Shown here: piece after piece, positions 61,601 through 64,000 of the stretch
Layout of the letters: the number at the start of each line of letters is the position of its first letter
Numbering within the stretch: position 1 is the stretch's first letter
Notes under the pieces: generated by a model
Told to the model about the DNA's origin: nothing
What the model saw: the letters and a program-made list of their open reading frames with translations, nothing else
Database searches by the model: none
Translations under genes and position numbers: made by a program
Assembly: GCF_017094485.1 (NCBI RefSeq)
Contig: NZ_CP064786.1
Coordinates: forward strand, 1 to 64,000
Direction of reading: 5' to 3'
Length of the DNA: 64,000 nucleotides
Source of the DNA: Natranaeroarchaeum sulfidigenes
GTDB taxonomy: Archaea; Halobacteriota; Halobacteria; Halobacteriales; Natronoarchaeaceae

Positions 61601-62908
61601 GTCGACGAGGGGTTCGGCGTTCAGATCGAAACTGTCGAAGCGGAGGTGGCAACGCTCCACGAGCGAATTGATGCGGTTCGGGCGTCCCTCGAAGACTGCG
61701 AGTCGGTATCGGAGATCCGAGCGGCGGTCGACTGGTCCTGTCGGCAGCTGGCCGAACGGATCGACGGCGAAACGACGAGTTCCATCTCCTACGCCGAGGA
61801 CGGCGGCTATAATTCCGAACGCCGCACTCTGATCGCCGAGCGTGCAGCGGCTGCCGTTCGGGACGCGCTAGCCGAGGCTGAAGGTCGACTCGACACGCTC
61901 TCAGAAAAGACCGAACTGCGATATTACGAGGTGACGAACGTCGAAACGGTCCCGAACGAGGGTGATCACCAGTGTGAGTGGGTCTATGACGTGACAGTTG
62001 AACCGACCAACACGTTCGTGAGCCAGGGCGTTATCCTTCACAATTCGATCAGTATCAGCAAGGCAGGAATCAACGCCACCCTCAAATCCCGCTGTTCGCT
62101 TCTGGGCGCGGCAAACCCCAAGTACGGCCGCTTCGATCAGTACGAGTCGATCGGCGAGCAGATCGATCTCGAACCGGCGCTGATCTCGCGATTCGACCTG
62201 ATCTTCACGGTCACCGATCAGCCGGACGAGGAAGAGGACTCCCGGCTGGCCGAACACATCTTGCAGACGAACTTTGCGGGGGAGTTGAACACCCAGCGCG
62301 AGGAGCTGAGCGCGCCAAACGTCACCCGCGAGCAGGTCGAGAGCCAGACCGAGGAAGTCGAACCCGTGATCGACGCTGAGTTGCTTCGCAAGTACGTCGC
62401 ACACGCGAAATCGAACGTCTATCCGACGATGAGCGAGGAGGCCAAGGAGGCGATCCGGGACTTCTACGTCGACTTGCGTTCGAAAGGGACCGACGAGGAT
62501 GCTCCCGTTCCGGTCACCGCCCGAAAGCTGGAGGCACTGGTCCGGCTTGCGGAGGCGAGCGCGCGGGTCCGCCTCGCCGACACCGTCGAGATCGAGGACG
62601 CCGAGCGCGTCATCGAGATCGTTCGCTCGTGTCTCCAGGATATCGGCGTCGATCCCGAGACGGGTCAGTACGACGCTGACGTCGTCGAGACGGGGACCAG
62701 CAAGTCCCAGCGCGACCGGATCAAGAACATCAAGCAGTTGATCGCAGATATCGAGACGGAGTACGATGAAGGCGCGCCCGTTGATGTGGTGCTCGATCGG
62801 GCCGACGAGATCGGGATGGATCAAACGAAGGCCGAACAGGAAATAGAGAAGCTCAAAACACAAGGTGAGTTGTATTCGCCCAGCACCGATCACGTACGGA
62901 CTACATAA
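58694..62908 (+). CDS. mcm: MCM replicative helicase precursor with two inteins
   Basis: 1404 aa precursor; removing both inteins leaves 698 aa, the normal size of haloarchaeal MCM. Extein: N-terminal domain with a zinc knuckle (CQRCGT, ECQGCE; near 130-150), then the AAA+ core. Walker A GDPGTGK|SQ is interrupted by intein 1 (residues 332-514). Walker B VAAVDELDKM lies between the inteins, intein 2 (595-1117) follows HEGLEQQ, and LISRFDLIF with the arginine finger follows it. The C-terminal winged helix is present. ATG 58694 (MATAENTEL) is preferred to the TTG- or ATG-led longer frame at 58673. Splicing must restore both junctions for activity. Confidence 0.94.
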   Translation: MATAENTELVDAFEQFYRNYYREEIGELAQNYPGEQRSLYIDWDDLYRYDPDLADDFLSQPEQLQEYAEEALRIYDLPVDVSLGRAHVRLYNLPETTGIRDIRSRHVGQLLSVSGIVRKATDVRPKIEEAAFECQRCGTLNYIPQSSGDFQEPHECQGCERQGPFNVNFDQSEFVDAQKLRVQESPEGLRGGETPQAVDLTIEDDITGEVTAGDHVTVTGILHLQQQGNQQEKSPIFDIYMDGITVEIEDEQFEDMEITEEEKAEIIELSQSPDIYEKMIGSMAPSIYGYDQEKLAIILQLFSGVTKHLPDGSRIRGDLHMLLIGDPGTGKCVKGDTLVTLADGRERPIKEIVEANLTDPSPVDDGVYDSLDQDVVSLGTDGTTELRTATKVWKREAPDRMCQIRTASGYELEVTPSHPLFVSRPRGYEARIADELQVGDSVAISPDRPDKPLATDGGALSGPDFDSVPSGEGWPVERDHIESINVVEPEYDWVYDLEVKGTHSYLSNNVFSHNSQLLQYVREISPRSVYTSGKGSSAAGLTAAAVRDDFGDGQQWTLEAGAMVLADKGVAAVDELDKMDAGDRSAMHEGLEQQSYHPDTEVLLADGRRVEIGEFVDERIEDDETEVIDGVDCEIAPVEGVRIHSTDLDANETTKTSVDRVSRHEAPEEFVRVTFSNGRDVLVTPEHPMFVEEGGTIDTVEASSIEVGQYVPAPRKLPNSSAGVSLDEEVHIGKEKDVTLPEELSPDLAEILGLLTAEGHSYAGSSHEIGFSNQDPRLLDRIDVLMRDVFEMESTDTVSTDGTTTKRWVSTKLYRWFDRNFAGVMETARDKRIPSAVLGGSEEEIRRFLVGAFAGDGGVESEAMSFSTASTGLAEDYADALSKIGVATRIHHDIAQDSWKTYVMGDSTGSFVEQIVDPTDDRYDDARAFAERSTDTRRHHDVLPPSAAEEIRTLRTLLGIGLTGQFYPNVDEGFGVQIETVEAEVATLHERIDAVRASLEDCESVSEIRAAVDWSCRQLAERIDGETTSSISYAEDGGYNSERRTLIAERAAAAVRDALAEAEGRLDTLSEKTELRYYEVTNVETVPNEGDHQCEWVYDVTVEPTNTFVSQGVILHNSISISKAGINATLKSRCSLLGAANPKYGRFDQYESIGEQIDLEPALISRFDLIFTVTDQPDEEEDSRLAEHILQTNFAGELNTQREELSAPNVTREQVESQTEEVEPVIDAELLRKYVAHAKSNVYPTMSEEAKEAIRDFYVDLRSKGTDEDAPVPVTARKLEALVRLAEASARVRLADTVEIEDAERVIEIVRSCLQDIGVDPETGQYDADVVETGTSKSQRDRIKNIKQLIADIETEYDEGAPVDVVLDRADEIGMDQTKAEQEIEKLKTQGELYSPSTDHVRTT
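59687..60235 (+). other. Intein 1 in MCM (mini-intein, 183 aa)
   Basis: Splice junctions K|C and N|S. First residue Cys (CVKGDTLV), block B TPSHPLF, block F WVYDLEV, block G ends SHN. No LAGLIDADG or HNH nuclease block, so it can splice but not home by itself. Inserted inside the Walker A loop, before the serine of GTGKS. Codon use is less GC-biased than in the flanking upstream extein. Confidence 0.92.
60476..62044 (+). other. Intein 2 in MCM (with homing endonuclease, 523 aa)
   Basis: Junctions Q|S and N|S. First residue Ser (SYHPDTEVLL), block B TPEHPMF, block F WVYDVTV, block G VILHN. Two LAGLIDADG-type blocks, LAEILGLLTAEGH and FLVGAFAGDGGV, indicate a homing endonuclease domain. Codon use matches the host. 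A long coiled insert follows the nuclease (about residues 420-480 of the intein). Confidence 0.92.
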
Positions 62909-63183
62909 TGGACCGAATTTCTGCGATCAGGAACGTCGAGGACGCGCTGGCAGCGTTCGAGGACGGTACGGTCGATCTTACAACGACTGAGGAGCGCGTA
63001 CTGGCGGCCGTTCGGACCTACGCAACGGACTACGAGGGCGAGGCCACTGCGGCATATCGAGTCCAGCCGATCAGCCGCCAAGAGCCGGTCGTCGTGGTTG
63101 CGGCGTCGCCCGACGAGGCGGTCGAACGGGCAACGTCCATTCTGGGGGAGAACGTCGTCGCCGAGTCCGTCGAACGTATATAA
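62908..63183 (+). CDS. Small acidic protein downstream of mcm, 91 aa
   Basis: Starts on the last base of the mcm stop (TAATG), so coupled to it. Ala/Glu/Val-rich, one helical segment (NVEDALAAFEDGTVDLTTTE) followed by a beta-type core, no motif recognised. Conserved position after mcm would suggest a replication-linked role, but I cannot confirm it from one genome. Confidence 0.68.
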   Translation: MDRISAIRNVEDALAAFEDGTVDLTTTEERVLAAVRTYATDYEGEATAAYRVQPISRQEPVVVVAASPDEAVERATSILGENVVAESVERI

Positions 63184-63200
63184 CCCGGTCCAGTTCATTA

Positions 63201-63213
63201 ATTTTATTATATC
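63201..63213 (+). promoter_or_regulatory. TATA-like box before the 63233 gene
   Basis: ATTTTATTATATC lies about 20-32 bp before the GTG at 63233, suggesting a second promoter inside the mcm cluster. Confidence 0.45.
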
Positions 63214-63232
63214 TTGAGTGTAACATCCTGCC

Positions 63233-63577
63233 GTGATACTGGTGGTTACCTACTCGGTCGGGGCGCGACAGACGCTCCGGAACGTCTGCTCGGCCCACGA
63301 GGAAACGATCGTACGTCGACTCGGTCGGGCGGCGCTGTTCGAGGAGACGGAACTTGGGGCCTTTCTCGCGCTTCGACTCCGTGAGAAACACGGCTGTGAC
63401 GTGCAGGTCGAACGGACGCGACCGTTCAACGAGTTCTCACTGGTTCCCGAATCGGTCAGGGAGGCTGCACAGGCCTACGAAGCCCGTTCTACCCCCAGCA
63501 CGTCCTATGCGAAGTTCCAGTCGGGGACGGAGCATCCCCATCCGCGTGATCTTCAGGGGCAAACACTAACCGAATGA
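63233..63577 (+). CDS. Conserved-looking protein, 114 aa
   Basis: GTG start, leaderless with respect to the box at 63201. The protein begins MILVVTYSVGARQTLRNVC and has a positively charged middle (HEETIVRRLGRAALFEETEL), no known domain. Overlaps the next gene by 4 nt (ATGA). Confidence 0.65.
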   Translation: MILVVTYSVGARQTLRNVCSAHEETIVRRLGRAALFEETELGAFLALRLREKHGCDVQVERTRPFNEFSLVPESVREAAQAYEARSTPSTSYAKFQSGTEHPHPRDLQGQTLTE

Positions 63578-64000
63578 CTGCGCAGCGAGGGCCATACGAG
63601 GGCGCATCTGGCAGTGGGATAGCGACTGCACCGGCTGCGGATCATCCCTCACGTCTTACAGCGACGATCGATGGGGTTACAGTTCGTGGCGTTGCGGTCG
63701 ACCTCCGGCCGTGGTCGATCGATGCCGGGGACGCCGCCGCGGCAATCCGCGGGCGTGCTGACGAGTGTACCGTCGCGTGTTCGCGCCCCGGTTCGCTGTT
63801 TGACGCTGTCGGGGTGGTCGACCCCTCACTAAACGTATCACTTCGGCGGGTCCTCGCTGCGGTCGCACGTCGCCGCGGGTATCGGGCAGACGCCGCTGAG
63901 GAGCTCCGCCAGGTCCGGGTCGAACTTGCAACGCTTGCACCCCCCAGCTGTGATCGATCCAAGCAGCGGCGACAGGTCGCCACGGCCGGTGCCGACGAGG
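63574..64000 (+). CDS. Partial gene, cut by the window end
   Basis: 142 codons open to the edge with host codon bias. ATG at 63574 overlaps the upstream stop (ATGA). The protein begins MTAQRGPYEGASGSGI and continues with Arg-rich and acidic stretches, ending in a basic run (SKQRRQ) at the edge. No domain recognised; the third member of the small-gene run after mcm. Confidence 0.6.
   Translation, partial: MTAQRGPYEGASGSGIATAPAADHPSRLTATIDGVTVRGVAVDLRPWSIDAGDAAAAIRGRADECTVACSRPGSLFDAVGVVDPSLNVSLRRVLAAVARRRGYRADAAEELRQVRVELATLAPPSCDRSKQRRQVATAGADE

Noticed and set aside
61901-62893. 330-codon minus-strand frame opposite the MCM C-terminal region
   Set aside because: Shadow of the mcm coding sequence.
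1-64000. CRISPR array
   Set aside because: No run of regularly spaced repeats of 25-40 bp, and no cas gene.

Overview
The window is a stretch of haloarchaeal chromosome (class Halobacteria) that starts at a replication origin. Evidence: high GC with strongly GC-biased third codon positions, very acidic proteins, leaderless genes with a TATA box about 25-35 bp upstream, many 4-nt (ATGA/GTGA) gene overlaps, and archaeal genes for Orc1/Cdc6, PolD, MCM, PurO, Tsr3, GTP cyclohydrolase III and Sec11. The opening order orc1 - sec11 - polD small subunit resembles what I recall around oriC1 of Haloferax volcanii. I cannot name the genus.

Layout. (1) 1-10.5 kb: origin-proximal housekeeping block (orc1 with ORB-like repeats, sec11, polD1, a small zinc-finger protein, GNAT, a TnpB-only insertion element, a KaiC-like protein, aspartate kinase, a phosphoesterase, purO). 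(2) 10.5-18.1 kb: gene-poor, compositionally softer region with an HTTM membrane protein, small zinc-ribbon proteins, an HNH nuclease, tRNA-Gln with a duplicated 3' end, a membrane ferredoxin, a cluster of perfect hairpins and a gene broken by a stop codon. (3) 18.1-33.5 kb: PAP2 phosphatase, FkbM methyltransferase, an arsD-arsA operon ending in two YlbF-like genes with cysteine tails, a cupin and ArsR-type regulator facing each other across a palindrome, a Hel308-type helicase, an exported beta-domain protein plus RND exporter controlled by a divergent TrmB-type regulator, and tsr3. (4) 33.7-42.7 kb: tRNA-Gly, the split transhydrogenase genes pntA1-pntA2-pntB, nadE, an enoyl-CoA hydratase-like gene, a membrane-anchored Mrr-like nuclease and tRNA-Thr. 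(5) 42.7-48.5 kb: eight genes on the minus strand running from GTP cyclohydrolase III to a glycosyltransferase, with a PTPS-family pterin enzyme and a CDP-alcohol phosphatidyltransferase among them. (6) 48.7-57.8 kb: a flippase, then a fructose block (PfkB-type kinase, GlpR-type regulator, 1-phosphofructokinase, class II aldolase, Gfo/Idh dehydrogenase, AGE-family epimerase). (7) 58-64 kb: MCM helicase carrying two inteins, followed by three tightly spaced small conserved genes, the last cut by the window end.

How the genes work together: origin recognition (orc1), helicase (MCM) and polymerase (PolD) functions sit in one 63-kb window. The pnt genes and nadE together serve NAD(P) supply. The fructose block has what is needed to take fructose (or mannose, through the AGE enzyme) to triose phosphates by way of fructose 1-phosphate. 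I found no CRISPR array and no rRNA gene.
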